Shown: positions 1-14,700 of the stretch, one piece after another
How the letters are laid out: every line of letters begins with the position of its first letter
Numbering within the stretch: position 1 is the stretch's first letter
Assembly: GCA_005406025.1 (NCBI GenBank)
Contig: BGZK01000290.1
Coordinates: forward strand, 434,001 to 498,000
DNA length: 64,000 bases
Source: Eumeta japonica
Lineage: Eukaryota > Arthropoda > Insecta > Lepidoptera > Psychidae
Reading direction: 5' to 3'
The notes under the pieces: generated by a model
Database searches by the model: none
What the model was told of the DNA's origin: nothing
What the model saw: only the letters and a program-made list of their open reading frames with translations
Made by a program: the position numbers and the translations under genes

Positions 1-1483
1 CGATATCTGAATATTATAAATGTTGAGCCATCCGACTGTGCCTTAGTTTTACTGTATATTATATATATATATATATATTACTGTGAAATTTTTCTGTATA
101 ACTATTACGCGTTGTTTGCTACACGCAACGCTAATGGAGCTTTTCCATGATAAATAATATACCACGATTTTACTTTCGACATAATGCACTAAAATTGTTA
201 CTGCCCTAGATTACATATTGTACCCAAATGTGTATTAAAATCTTGACAAATGAAGTATTTTCACATAACAAAAATAGTCGTGTAAATCGGACCAGTGGTT
301 CTCGAGCTATAATAGACGGAGTCGTGTTTTATAAAACGTTTGGACATTTTTTTCCACTTAAAATGGTAAATTGTATCAAATTGATTCTATAGTGTTATAT
401 TGTTGCGAAATCATAAAAAAAAAATGAATTGGCAAAATAATCTAATTAAATCACAGAACAGGGCTCCTCTTGTTTATCTCGAAATGCAAGGTCGTGGTTG
501 TTTATATTATGTGTGAATTTCTATCATTAATAATATACCAGAGTATACGAGATGTTTGTTTTCATCAAACGTGACATGTCTGCGACCTTTTTTATACTTA
601 CGGACGTGTTAGTTTATGACCTTGTTTACATTTGAGGACTGTATTTTTTCTTGGCGGTCAACGCTTTTACAAGTCTATTAATGTTCCCGCAATCCATTTT
701 ATTATGACATTAAAGTTGAATATACTCCTGTTTCTCTTAGTATTTACTTTTCGTTTTTCCTTCCCGATCCTCGAAATCCCATAGTGATATATTGAACATA
801 ATTAATGTCACTAACCGTTTCCCCAACACTCTACAATCTAACTATACATCACATAACACATGGTCCTAAATTGGGAACAAAAACAAAACGCATTATCTGC
901 AAATGAATAAATAAATTATAATGTTAAATACATCATAATTATATAGTACAATGTCGCTTACATTGGTTATCATGCTCGTTACAGGACGTTTAATGGACAC
1001 GTCGCCAAACACTTAACACAAACGATTACGGAAAATACACTTTGAGCAATATAAAAATAAAGACGAAAACGTTACGCGGCTATGTTTAATCGACGAATTA
1101 TGACTTGTTATAACTTTAACACATTAATATCCGAAAAGTCCTTTGTAAAAAAAAGGAATTCCCTCTCATACAAAATTATAAAAACCTAGGAATGTAAGTA
1201 ATTATCGCTCTAATTTGGCAAAAAAGTTAATTGTAGCTAAAGCTCGCTTCCATCCAACATTCCTTGTTTAAGCCATACACTGAAATGCTGGAGGTCCACT
1301 TTCTAGGTAGATGTGCTTCACTAAACATTTATAACTGACTAGAGATGAGTTTACATTTGTGAAAATATGTTCCGTAAATTATCTAGATAAATTCATACCT
1401 CAATCGCACAAAAATATTGATGTATATTTAAAGATACTTGTAATACTCTCACATTGACAAGATTGCAATAAATAAACCTCTCT

Positions 1484-1653
1484 AGTACAATGCAACGCAC
1501 GAAACTCTGCCGTTCTGAATTGCCTGCGAATGACTGCAAATGCGCAGCTTCAGCGCTCCCCGATCATCCCTTCTTATCCCCGCGTTCCTATTTTACGTTA
1601 TTGCGACGCTTTTGTGACTAACTTCACAGCGGCAGAGTTTCGTATGTTGTACT
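1484..1653. mobile_element. Non-autonomous inverted-repeat element, copy 1
   Basis: About 170 bp bounded by near-perfect terminal inverted repeats, reading AGTACAA...ACGCACGAAACTCTGCCG at the left and CGGCAGAGTTTCGT...TTGTACT at the right. Related copies lie at 18673-18832 and 34851-35013. It has no coding capacity. The size and ends fit a MITE; the family is not identified. Confidence 0.75.
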
Positions 1654-3383
1654 TGTTACTGAAGCTGCCTTTATAAATCACATAAGATGCTTTGATTTTG
1701 ATAACATCAAAATTCATCCCATTAAGACATATCCTTAATCTAAATTACTTATTAACCATTTTCCCCAAGTTTCACAAAATCTTTATCTAAATCAAAATCT
1801 AGACCAAAATAAGTAATTTAAGTAAATAAAATTAATGTGAACATGCTACTTTCCACTTTAAGTATTTATGAATATTTGAAGATAGTTTTAAAAACAGAAC
1901 AGTAATCCCTATATCACAAACTTGTATTATATCAGAAATACAATATCTCTAAGATTTTATGAGAATAAACATTTTATGTTTTAAATATTTTTTTATAATA
2001 CTAATGCTCATAAATAATAACAGTTAAAAGTTACGGGTTTCGTTTAAAATTTTTAATCATCCCTAACTATTAACTGTCTCAAGATTTTGTAAATAAGACT
2101 AGGGGAAAAGGCTAATTCAATTAAACACAACATATTACTGTAATATATCTTAAAAATAATCGCATAAATGTAAACCCACTCTGAATCTTGCCTGCATGTG
2201 AAAAGTAGGAAGACCAATTCTGAAACTTCATCTAATTCCTAATTTATTCCATTCGTAAGATGTAAATGGAAATTTTTATAGACTTCAATTCTCTTAGAGA
2301 GAAAACAAATGTATCGCCTTGTATTTTAGGAGTAAATTGCTAATTAAAATATTTTATACATTTAGCTAAATCAACCAATATAAATATAATATTTATGCGA
2401 AATGTAGAAAAATGTGAATAAAAAAAATTTGCATTCAAAGCCGATTGTCTGGCTATCTTGTATTACATTAGTGTTTTTTTTAATACCAAAACCTATCAAA
2501 GCAAAGAAGCATGATTCATTACCATAATTATATCTTCATTAATTTCTTTTTCAAACAAAATACATAATATCCATAAAACTTGTAGTACATTTAAAGATCT
2601 ACAAATGAGAATCAATATAATGTAATGTGACCTATAGAATAATCTATTACAAGTATGATGCTGAAAATAAATGCATTACAAATACATATGGAAGATACGA
2701 GTCTGCATTTTATAGGAATATCTTGTGAAGCAAAATATAGATTTATATAAAAATAAACGTAAAATTTTGTGTTATCATGTTACAGATAAATGAGTAATGT
2801 TATATTTATAAGTGAAAATTGTAAACAAAATGAATGTAGATAATTAAACGAAAATCATATGTTAACATTTTCAATAATAATGTTACCATATTATTAAACT
2901 AACTAATATTTGTAATAAACAACCACATTATACATATATATTAATATATCTAAAATAAAGTACACATTCAAACTATCTTCATATCTGAAATAATAAACTA
3001 AAAATATGTACATTTCACATAATAATTAACTGCCCAAAACTCAGCGTAAACCTTAGAACTAATAAATATAATGTTGTAATGAGTAATTTGATAAATAAAA
3101 AATTAACATGTAAATTATTGTGATGTCGGCACATTGACTAGTGGAGTCACATCATTGGACAATGACAATGCAGAGATTCAAACCAGCGTCGATTTTCAGA
3201 CGCGTCGGTGACGAGTTCGAAATCGAATTTAACTATAGCTTTGAACTTTAGGCCTAAAATCTTTTAGTGTTGACCTAATTAATAAGCTTTCAATCATTCT
3301 AATACAATATAAATATATTACTTTTAACCTGAATGTCCGCCTATCACTTTAGCAATGAAAATTTCTCAATTAAAACGATTAAG

Positions 3384-3572
3384 AACCACTTTCACCATCT
3401 CATTTTAAACTGACACTTGACAAAAAGTCAATTTTAAAATTATTTTTGCATCCCACATCCTCTTTTTAATGGTTGTTAGGGATAAAATACGTAAAAAGGA
3501 GAATGTGGAATGCAAGTTTTATTTTGAACTTTGTTTTGACTTTTTGTTAAAGGGAAATGGTCAAAGAGGCTC
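3384..3572. repeat. Foldback (MITE-like) inverted repeat
   Basis: The two halves are imperfect reverse complements. The left arm includes AACCACTTTCACCAT, CAAAAAGTCAA and TTTGCATCCCACATCCTC. The right arm carries their complements in reverse order. No coding sequence. Probably a small hairpin-type DNA element. Confidence 0.55.
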
Positions 3573-5520
3573 AAGAGAAAAGTAGTTTATTTTCTTCTCA
3601 CTTATTTCACATGTGTCACCATTTGAAATTCGATCGTCACCGCAATCCAATACATACCGCCCGATAGGAATTTTAGAACATCCAATGAAAAAAATCAGAA
3701 TATTGTAAATTCGTTGTACTCGGACATGAAATAAAAGGAAGCCGATACATGTAAGTGCCACTATGACTAATCATAGCGCGACGGAACCTTATAACTGTTT
3801 AGGATGTGTCTAACTTGACTTATTATATTACAGACAATGTAAAAAAGTACAAAATCCCAGTCCGTCACTCCTTAGACCTTTTCCCCTCCAAACTGCTCAT
3901 ATCGGTCCCACCTCCTCCAACGATGATCTACATTAAACTTATTTAGCCAAACATCACAAAATATTGTGTATAAAACATCACTTTAAAATCAGAAGCAGTC
4001 GTTACATCTTACTATTTAATCATAGTTGTATCATCAGTGTATAATACACCTTGCTAAATCGGAATTACATTAACTTATCCATACTTATCTAAGCAATATG
4101 ATATTTAAAGGAAACACTCTTAAAGTACATATTATACTGATATTTCACTAATAAGGATGCCAAAATTGAAGTTGATTTTTTGGTTTACCTTCTTGATATA
4201 ATTATCCATAGGTGTTGCATCAACACCAGATTAACCTAAGATAATTTAAAGGATCTGCATGACTCGAGGACCGACAGGATCCCTATTCTAATTGTGCATC
4301 AAAGAATTGCAAAAGCAAATATTTCACTATGCAAGAGTATGCTGCTCAAATATTTATATTGTAATTACATCAAGGACTATTGAATATACACTTTCTATCA
4401 GCACTACTCTGGCTGCTGCTTACAAAGATGGAATATGGAGTCCCATTTAAATTGACTTTATTGTGCATTTTGATACACGAAACTGGAGAATGAAATAGGT
4501 GGCACAAAATGGGTATACAGAAGCATGTTAGATATTAATATAACGGCTTAATTTTAGGACAAATTAATTACTGTACTTTCATATTATCTTTAACAACCAA
4601 AGGTTTGCTTTACATTTTTTACATTTAAATTTAAATAGGTAATTTATATAGCAAAATCATTAAGTCCATTAAGAACCACCTTTTTTCCGAAGCGTAAGAG
4701 AAATAAGCAAAGAAAAAAAAAAAAGACTATTTTACAAACAGTAGCAAATATGTGAAGTGAATCAGACTGTACTGTAAAGATTATAGCAATATCACGACCT
4801 CGCTGAACAGCCAAGCGATACAAACTAAACAAAACCTTTAGGAGAGTACATTAGATACAGGCCATTTTAAAACTATCATGTAAGGTCTTCTTCCCCAACC
4901 AAATCACATTCTCTTTTAATGTTTGCATTTTTATTTGCCATCAATTATTGACATACTTTTTGTAAAATGTGATTAGTACTACTTAAATCTAAGAAGTTGT
5001 AATAAGAAGTTATAATATAAAATTAAAACTATTAAAAATTAGTAGCCATAATATTTTTTCTTTTGCTAATGAGTTAAGTTGTTTCACTTTATGATTCAAG
5101 CATACAGTTGGTGTGTTTCCAATATGAATGCATTCAATAAATATGAGTGGTACCAAATTAAAATTTTGTTACATTATAAGCTGCATTCATGTTCACTTAA
5201 CATATTAATAATTTTCTACAAACTACAGTGACTGATGTTGACCCATATTACAAATTCTATAATGGACTATCAGCCCTGGTGTAATTCACATGGAATCATA
5301 TTCATGACAACTTATAATATAACAATGTACCTTTCTTGCTCTCATATAAAAATCTCTATTCAGCATGTTTCAAACAGTATTTATAATGATCTTTGCAAAA
5401 CGAATCCCAAAACTCGATACTTTTAACTAGTAGAATATTAGATATCGGAACAAAAGGAAGCATTCATATCAAACACCATAAACCTGGCGACGAATGAAAT
5501 TCAAGGAAGAAGACGACATC

Positions 5521-5526
5521 TTTATT
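5521..5526 (-). terminator. candidate poly(A) signal AATAAA just after the dock stop
   Basis: AATAAA on the minus strand lies 13 nt beyond the dock stop codon. If used, the 3' UTR would be very short. Many other AATAAA sites lie further downstream, so use of this one is uncertain. Confidence 0.3.
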
Positions 5527-5539
5527 ATTGTTGTGAGCT

Positions 5540-5752
5540 TCAACAGGATTGGTTGGCACGTGGCAGCGGCCGCACTAGATACAGTTTCTCGCCCTGCTTG
5601 TTGGTATAGATTGGCGCGCGCTGATAATGAGCTACCAGTTGTTCGAGGGTGTGGAATTTGCGTTGACCGATGCAGTACAGGGTACCTTCCACGTGTACGC
5701 GGAAGTGCTTGTTACGACCGGGCGCTTTTAACGATACCGAGAAGTCACCCAC
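5540..5752 (-). CDS. dock: dock coding exon 7 (C-terminal half of SH2, stop)
   Basis: The exon follows CAG and begins GTG GGT GAC, giving [20 protein letters not shown]. It runs through YCIGQRKF and [11 protein letters not shown] to a short tail ending ANQSC and TGA (5542-5540). These are diagnostic of the Nck SH2 domain. Confidence 0.95.
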   Translation of the reverse strand: MGDFSVSLKAPGRNKHFRVHVEGTLYCIGQRKFHTLEQLVAHYQRAPIYTNKQGEKLYLVRPLPRANQSC

Positions 5753-8700
5753 CTGAGCAACATACAGTATTTATTGTATAGCTGTAAGTAAACAAACTTT
5801 ACATAGCCAACTACAGCAATTGCAGTGGATGTAAAGTCACTGAAATTTCAACCACTTATTTTAGTATAGTTTTGATTTATTATAATTGAAAAGAAAAACC
5901 ATAGAAATCACAAAAACAAATGACGAAACTACCATATCACAATGCCTTAAAAGGTCGAGTGACCTGGTTCATTCCATTGATGGAACTCTACACTTGAGTT
6001 GTTAAGTCAATTATAATTTGAAGAAGCAAAACAAAAGATAAATAGATATTGACAGCAATGAAAATGTGACGATGTTTGAAGAAATCAATTTCGTTGATGC
6101 ATAATTTTTTTAACCACATTTAAGGAAATATTTCTATTAGATCTTATACAGTACTAATACATGTTTTAGTATCTCATACCAAGAGAACACTTTTGAATGA
6201 CTTTCATTTTCATCTGCCACAGTCGACATTTACTTAAAATATTAAGTTAAGAACATTAAAAATTTGCAATAGAATAAGAAATGGTGCTATTATATTACCT
6301 AAATGGTTATAATGATCTTTCAAAACTAAATTTCAAATCTAAGAGCTAGTATCAGATGATGAAATCGAAAATAGAAAAACCTTTTTGATACAACTTTTCA
6401 AATCTGTAATTTCTTTTAACCATATTTAAAGGGAAGGTATTTCTACTAGATTGTTTTACACATATTTTAGTAACTCATACTAAATGGTACTACACGTATT
6501 TCCAGTCAATTACTTTTTAATATACAATTTTAAATGTGGGTGTTAAAAATGAAAAATAATCAATAAATAAACAAAAAAAAAAAAAACTCAAATCATGTTG
6601 GAAAACAGGAAAAGTCGGAATTGAACACACATTTTAATACATAAAGTTTCTTTTTTTCTAATTTCTCAATATAAAATAAAATGATTATGAAAGATTATAT
6701 ATACCATAAGGTATCAAAACTTCACATGCATATTTTTTTTAATGCATGTCACTACTTACTGCACTCGCATTGCATTGAGATTGCTTCTCCATAGCAATAA
6801 TGTTGCTTTCATGTTTTTTCTACAATTACCAACTTTCATTATAGCTCATAAAAATAGGAAACAGAAACCCATCATGGATATAAATAACAGCAATCATAGC
6901 CCTTAGGGTAGTTTTTAAAAATTAAATTTTTTGCAATGCCCCCTTAAAAGCTTTCCTTTTGATGAATAAACACAGGGAAAACTCTCTATTTTTTTTTTTA
7001 TTTAAAACAACATGTGCCTCTAGCCGATTTAAGTTAATTTTTGGGTATAATCATCTTTTTGGGAATTTTTCATGAAAAATACAATTTTATTCGAAATATA
7101 AAAAACAATAGAACTCAAATAAATAAAAAAAACACAATAATTGATCAAAATAACAATAGACAAAAATTTTAATTCAAAAAGTGAGAAAAGGTGATTATAC
7201 CCAAAAATTAACTTAGATTTAGAGGCATGTGTTGTGTTGAATTAAAAAAAAAACCCAGTGTTTTTTCATCAAAAGAAAACCTTTTAGAGGGTGTCCGTAA
7301 AATATTAATTTTTAAGGACCAACCTAAATGACCTTATTCAGAGTATTTGTTGCATTTATTCTCCTTTTTATATTGTCCTTATATAAGAAAGACCTTAGAA
7401 ATTTTTTAAGTAGTTTTATACCTACTTTAGTCTTCATCTCTTACCTAGTTGTTGGTGAACATGATTCATCTGATCTGACAAATAACTCACCTATTATAAC
7501 TTTTGCACCCATATTACCTGATGCTATATATCTCTGTCTAACAGATCTACAATTATCAAATTTGTTAGAGTAAGCTCCATTCATTACAATGCAAAATCTC
7601 TACACAAAAACGTATTGAACGTATCGGTCTGTTTATCCACGCATTACATGAATTGAGCATTTCACACTTAATTCAAGTGAATTATGTGTGAAATGCTATT
7701 CTATTCACTTATGCATGCCTATCCATACCGATTTCTAACTCTTTAGGGCAGGAATTAATGCAACTGTACTCCCAAAATAATCAAGAATGCAATCTCACAT
7801 TAGTCTCAGAGTCTCTGATGAGAAAGTCGCCATCGTGACCATGTTGGTTGAGCAGCGTGTCACACTGCGTGCGCGTGATGGCGCCATAATACCAAGCCCG
7901 GCCTGCGGGACCAGTGCCTGTAGTGCCGCCACCGCTACCGCCGCCACTACGGGCCTCACCGCCGGTTTCGCTGTGAAAAGAATGACAGCAGAACTTATTT
8001 TTACTTCTTCAGTAGTTAACATAATCATGAAAATCAATGATTCTGAAAAAAACTAAGATCTGGGGATATAGTCTAAGAGCCGGTGGAAGATCGGCCTTCA
8101 CCGATCTAATAACTCAATGAGACACATTTTTTTTTATCAAATATAATTTATAAACAAATATGCCTTTGATGACTTGCCTATCGAAAATTGTCCATAGCTA
8201 TTTTTAATTTAATTAATTTTAATCCATTTTTTTTTCATCACCTTCACTGTTTTGATAACTGAATAAGTTTCATCTCAACTGATAGTTTTTAACACACAGA
8301 GTATGCCTAGGTAGGCTTGCCTACTTATTTCTGTTCATGGCTACCTGGCAAGCAGATTCAAACAGGTAAATCAATATAGGTAACTACACCGATTTATTAA
8401 CCAATCGAAATTGATATCATAGGTAAGATATTTTAATTACAAAGCCAATCATATAGGCTTGCCTGCAAAAAATCGTTTATGAAATATAATTGCCAAGCTA
8501 CAAAGTTTTAGAAATTTAGCTATTTCAATAGGTGCGAGAGAGAAAGTAGAGCGTCCGAGGTCCGTTTGATAGAACAGGACACAACATAGCAGCTGCACGC
8601 TACCTGACCGTTCAATGTATCTGAGTGCGCATGTTCATGTACATGTGAGTGACAGACAGCATTTATTTCCACTTGACAGTAATTTTGAACTCTAATTTAT

Positions 8701-11700
8701 TATAACTCTAATTTCGATAACAATTTTTGTATTATTTCACACTATCTATACTTACAAGTATGGAATAATAAAAAATGAATAATTTAATAAATAAAAAAAA
8801 TTCAACAAATTTTTTTTCCATTCTAAAGATAAATTTAAAAATTAAAAAAATAATCTACATTCTTTATTTAAAATCAAATGAGATATAATTTATTTATTAT
8901 TTAAAATTGAATAAATGCCGTAAATCAGGAAAGAATAAGCATTACTTTTAAAATTTTAGTATAATGAAAAAAAAAATTCATCAATATAGAAAAATTCAAT
9001 TCAATACATTTCGGTTTCAAAAGCGTTTATTACAAAACATAAAAAATATATTTAAAAAAATTAAAATATTTATTACAATTTTTATTATTCATCGTCAGAA
9101 TCATCGGAAGCTGAAAATTTAACATCAGATTCTAATAATTCTTCTTCACCTCCATTAGTCATAATTTGTGTGATGTCATCAATTTTCAAGGGTGTTTGGT
9201 CCCCAACAAATCCAATTGGTTCATAAACATCATCGTCTAAAAGCTAACCACAGTTTTCAGGGCGCAATTTTATGCAATCTCGATCAGTCACATGAAGCTA
9301 CATAGAATTAACATAAATCGTTTGTAAAATTTTTTGGGATAAAGAAGACCAGCATGGTGGCAAATTGTTGGAGTCATAAGGTTTTACTTTTTTCAACAAG
9401 TGCTCATTATCCTCTTTTGCGAAATAACTTTTCTTAAAAATTCGATACCTGGCGATACCTATTGAAATAGCTAAATTTCTAAAACTTTGTAGCTTGGCAA
9501 TTATATTTCATGAACGATTTTTTGCAGGCAAGCCTATATAATTGGCTTTATAATTAAAATATCTTACCTATGATATCAATTTCGATTGGTTAATAAATCG
9601 GTGTAGGTACCTATATTGATTTACCTGTTCGAATCTGCTTGCCACGTAGCCATGAACAGAAATAAGTAGGCAAGCCTACCTAGGCATACTCTGTGTGTTA
9701 AAAACTATCAGTTGAGATGAAACTTATTCGGTTATCAAAACAGTAAAGGTGATGAAAAAAATGGATTAAAATTAATTAAATCAAAAATAGCTATGAACAA
9801 TTTTTGATAGGCAAGTCATCAAAGGAATATGTGTTTATAAATTATATTTGATAAAAAATATGTCTCATCGAGTTATTAGATCGCTGAAGGTCGATCTCCC
9901 ACGGTCTCCTCTACTAATATTTCATATTTGAAAAGAAAGGTAGATTTTTATTATACCCTCACTAATTTAAATTATGTATCCATTTTTTAACTACCATATT
10001 ATAGAAAAAGAGTTTGTAGTTCAAGTTGTTTTCCAACAAATAAATTGTAAGAAAAAAATTTAACCATTGATGTACGTAAGTACATGGTTAAACATGATAT
10101 GTGAGATACTTGTTACATACCCATATGGTTGAGTGAGGTAATCGGAAAGCTCTTGCAGGTAATTTCTAGGCACTAAGCCAACCTGCCCACGGTTGTCGCG
10201 AGCACGGTACCACTCGGGATCCGATGGGGGTCGTTCGATAATCTCTAGTCGGTCCCCCTTCTCAAATGACAACTCTTGTTCGTTGTTAGATGTGAAGGAG
10301 TATAATGCCACCTGTTACATTAGAACTGTTTATATAATATGTTCAATAGATGTACAATATCTGTATAAATGACTTACAAATATTCAAATGTAACAACAAC
10401 TCACCACAATATCAAGAACATTCTCAGCCATGGCATAAGTATGTACTGGATCCTCATTGTCACCTTCTTCACTGGTGTAATTAGATGGAAACCTTAAAAA
10501 AACAAATTAATGGAATCAGATTAGATTATATCATAATAAAATGTTTTCACAAAAATATTGCATTACAAATTATAAATCATTTAATATTATAAAAAACAAC
10601 AAGACATGTACTAGCTTTGATATAGCTATAAATTAATCGACAACACGATTGACTAATCCATTTTTACAGTGCTTTTTTATTAAAAATTATTCTTATGGTA
10701 ATGTTCTTATTAGACTATAACACATATCAGGTTTTTATCATCACATTTCAAAGCCAAACACTAGCAATCTTTTAATTTTATATTAGGGAACTTCTATGTT
10801 AAGCCCCCCCAAGCTGATTATGAATCATCCAGATGGTGATTCTTAACCTATTTCAATTGATAAGTAATAGTCCTTATTGCCTATAATCTCTTCATTTTTT
10901 AAAATAATATTGATGATGTAAATCCTAATTATCTATATATATAATTCTTCCATACGTTAGTTAATGGCTGGACTGATTATAATTTTTTTTTTTGTGTGGG
11001 TTTGAATAGGTCTTTGGATGGTTAAGATTCACAATTGAACTCGGCAGATGCCATTGCCATTGAATTCTAGGATTTTTATTTTTTTTCACTTGTTAAAATA
11101 TATGAACGCCCAAAAATTTCAGCCCTTCCACTCTCCAATACTCTTTAAAATAAATAACTAACTGTTAAAACCGTTTGAAAAACTAATGAATAACTGACTT
11201 CTGAGAATAATTCATAGTTATCATTTGTAAGCAGTAGGTTTATGAAGCACAGGTAGCACTAATTATGTTGTGTTTGACATACACATCAATACATGTGCAA
11301 GTCACTTGCATCTAGCTTGGCATTGTTTTGAAATTTCAATATCTGTTCGCTGCGTTTCTATGGATATGAAATGACTGTAGTGAATTCATATCAATCAAAT
11401 TGCACTAAACTTTTAATTTTGCTTTGGGCAACAGCAAATCACATGATGACAAAACTTAAAATTGAAATATCCAATGTTACTTAGTATATAATTATGGAAA
11501 AAACATTTGCTAAATCCATTTATGGCAGGCAAGCCGATATTCGAACAAGACAATATATGTTGGGTCCACTAGTACTAATATATAGCTGCACCCTAACTTT
11601 TTAATGGGTACGATCTTTTGAAAACACCATATTATAAAGACTTAGCTTTAGAAATTTAGAATCAAAGAGAAAAAAATTTAGAATCAAAGAGAAAAAAAAT

Positions 11701-14700
11701 TAGAATATGAGTGACAGGTAAAGAAAAAATATTTTTACCAGATACTGCAAATGCAAGTTAGTAAAACACAATGACATGTTACTTTAATTCTTCGAATTTC
11801 TTTCAAAATTCTTTCAAATCCTATGCACTATATGTTTGTTTATGTTTGCTTTAAAAAAAGTTTATTATTATTTTGTCTTTATGTAGTAAATTAACTAACA
11901 TCATCATGATTATCAAATAGAAACTGAAAACTCGTTGAATTAAAAAAAAAACCTTGATAAAAAAATTAACAGCTTTTTCCTAACTTTCTGTATTGTTCAT
12001 ATAGTTTATATTAACAATAATTTGCTTCAATAAATATGTACAATAAACTTAAATCAAATTTTTATTTAACTATGACTACAATTAGAATTATGCCTATGCA
12101 AGTCAAAATTGTGTCTTTACAAGTCTAAATTTTAACCATTAAATGCTTTGTATATAGAAATGCTTATTAAATCAAAACTCACTAATAAGAAATGTTTAGA
12201 ATTTCCCTCGAAATTCAAATGTAATATGCATAATTCTTGACATTCCAATATAATATGCATAGGGTTATTTAATGTTCTATTTGAAATATTGTTAACTAAG
12301 CTATGAAAGAAATACATAATCAAAAATTTTCAATTAACCAAAGTGACAATTCAAGATATTGTTTATATCAAAAGTAATAAATTTATAAACAAAATCATGA
12401 ACAAAACTATCCTGAAAGGCAATTTCTAAAGGCTCTATGAGAAAACTAACACAAAATTGTACTTGGAACACTTGTAGAAAATATATTTGGAAATATGAAA
12501 TTTTATAAATCTTCCCAAATCTGTCTGATTATCTTAAAATGTAATACGTCAATAAATCTAGCCTCAAAAATCCATAAGACATTATACACTGGATCCCCAG
12601 TAATCTGACAAATGTTTTGCAGGACAATGTCGGACTATTGAATTTGTCGGATTATAGAGTACTGCCTAAGACCCCCTATAGTCTGGATATTTTTGACAAA
12701 GGTTTAGACAAGAGCCGGATTACCGGGGGTCCATTGTACTGCAAATAGCCATTTTTTGTATGGACCTTTATGATAGATACCCTTAACTGCAAACCATTAA
12801 GAAAATTGTTTTCTTACCAGCCAGTATGCCCCTGATACTGTCCTCTCCACCACCCATCATTGCTCTTCTCAAGAATCAGAATCCTTGTGCCTTTAGTGAG
12901 AGATAGCTCGTCTGGTTGTTGAGCCTGATAGTTGTATTTGACCACTGCTGTACCAATAGCTTCAGCAGGTTCGGGTGCTCTTCGGGCGCCTCCTGGAGAT
13001 TCCGGCCCCCCGCCCCCTCTTACAGGAGAACTGTTAGATGGCAGAGTCTTTGATCCAGATCCTTTCTTCACTTTTTTCTTGATGCTGCATAACAATGTTT
13101 ATTGTTTTTAGATAGTTTATTGAACTTAAATATCATAATGAATATCCTCCATTATGTAGGTCATCAAGAATTCATGTTCAATTAAAAAAGACAATTGCTA
13201 AAAATATTAATAACCAATAATTAAATCTATAATCAAATGTACATAAATATTACCGTGTACTATATTGTAGGTAGAATAAAAAACATGATTTCTTCAGGCA
13301 AAAAAAAGTACTATCCTCCAATATAAAAGTGGGCTGTTACTAGCTAAAGGGATACTATTTTCAAAACATCAATAGTATATTAAACTATTATGAAAATATG
13401 TCTTCTTTTTTCAAAATAATTAAGAAATTTCATTTTTTAATTCATTATTTCATAATCTTTTAAACTCACAAAAAAAAAACTACTCTTATGATGAATTTTG
13501 ACTTTAAAATTCACCAGCAAAAGGTAGAGGTAGTAATAGTATAAAAGAGAGAGAGTGAGGTAGAGGGAAAGTGAGAATGAGAGTATTAATATTGAAATTG
13601 TAAGACAATTATTATTCAATAATTGTTTGATGATTTGAAAGACACAGTGAATTAAAACAAACAATAGAATTATACACTATATCTTCTGTCAATACCGTAT
13701 TTTATAAATGTGATAGTTTGTGATAATGTTTGGATGTTTTTATTTAAATTATAAAAATATGATATTTTTTATAGAATTTTTATGGAGCAAATGTGCATGC
13801 TAGAGAGGTGTGCATCAGAGAGTAGATCACCACCACCCATTAACACTTGCAACCCCAGAGTCACTAGCACATCGCCAGTCTTGTGTAGGAATAGTGTATC
13901 TGATATAGGGGTAATGGACAAAGATGATTGAATGTATTTGGATAAAATTTAATACATACAATATCTTATGGATTACCAGAATATGCTTTTTATCTCTTTA
14001 ATGTTTTTGTGTATAATAATTTATAAGACACTGAGATCAGTATCAAGAGCAAAACTGAGATCAGAATGAAGAGTGAAAGCATTATAGGAAATGAGAGAAA
14101 TACCACTATAGGAAAAAGAGAGAAAAACAGGTTGAGAAAGAGCAGAAATGATGGCAAAAACAGAACTGAAATCAAGATCAGGATCAGAATTAGCATCAAT
14201 GATGGTAAGATCAGTCTAAATAAAAAAATAAAAGTTAATTCTATATCCATGTGAGCATAGCTGATGGCAAAAGCTAGTAATATATCTAGTACAATAGTCT
14301 TTGTGGTTTCATCTTTGATAAAATTAGTTGAAATTTCCCACATGAAAGTTCGACCCCTTTCTATAGGGCATATTGTAGTCTGCTTAGAGTGTAAATCTGC
14401 TAAATCCATTTTTTATTGCTAATGGGTTTTAGCTATCATTAGAAAGAGAAAATATATATACACAATATAGAAAAAACAGCTACTGTCAATTTTGACTTTA
14501 TATTGATAAAAACTTGCGATGAATAAAACTATTAATCCAAAGCTTTAAAAGTTCCCTGTTAAATCCATATCAGTTATCATGTTGTACAGAACTTTGGTTA
14601 CCAGTGCGAATAATACTCTCAAATAATACTTGCAAATAATTACTTGGTTTGGTGTTAGTGATTCAAGAATGTGAATATTGCAGAGGTATGAATTTTGCAG

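Larger units (their letters stand above)
1..5520. other. AT-rich region downstream of dock, no gene seen
   Basis: No protein domain or exon was recognised. Open frames here are short and low-complexity. The region may include a long dock 3' UTR on the minus strand. It contains a TA microsatellite (about 57-79), one copy of the 165-bp inverted-repeat element (1484-1653) and a small foldback repeat (3384-3572). Confidence 0.5.

Noticed and set aside
5494..5781. A 95-codon plus-strand frame
   Set aside because: It is the complement of dock exon 7 (SH2).
7328..7573. An 81-codon plus-strand frame with a hydrophobic start resembling a signal peptide
   Set aside because: AT-rich intronic sequence in dock intron 6, no domain. 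The hydrophobicity follows from T-rich codons.
7787..8056. Plus- and minus-strand frames with Ala/Thr-rich text
   Set aside because: They are out-of-frame readings of dock exon 6.
13990..14409. A 139-codon minus-strand frame with a very hydrophobic C-terminal half, like a membrane protein
   Set aside because: The hydrophobic part comes from a purine-rich, repeat-like stretch (14030-14210) read on the opposite strand. There is no domain or splice context, and it lies inside dock intron 2.
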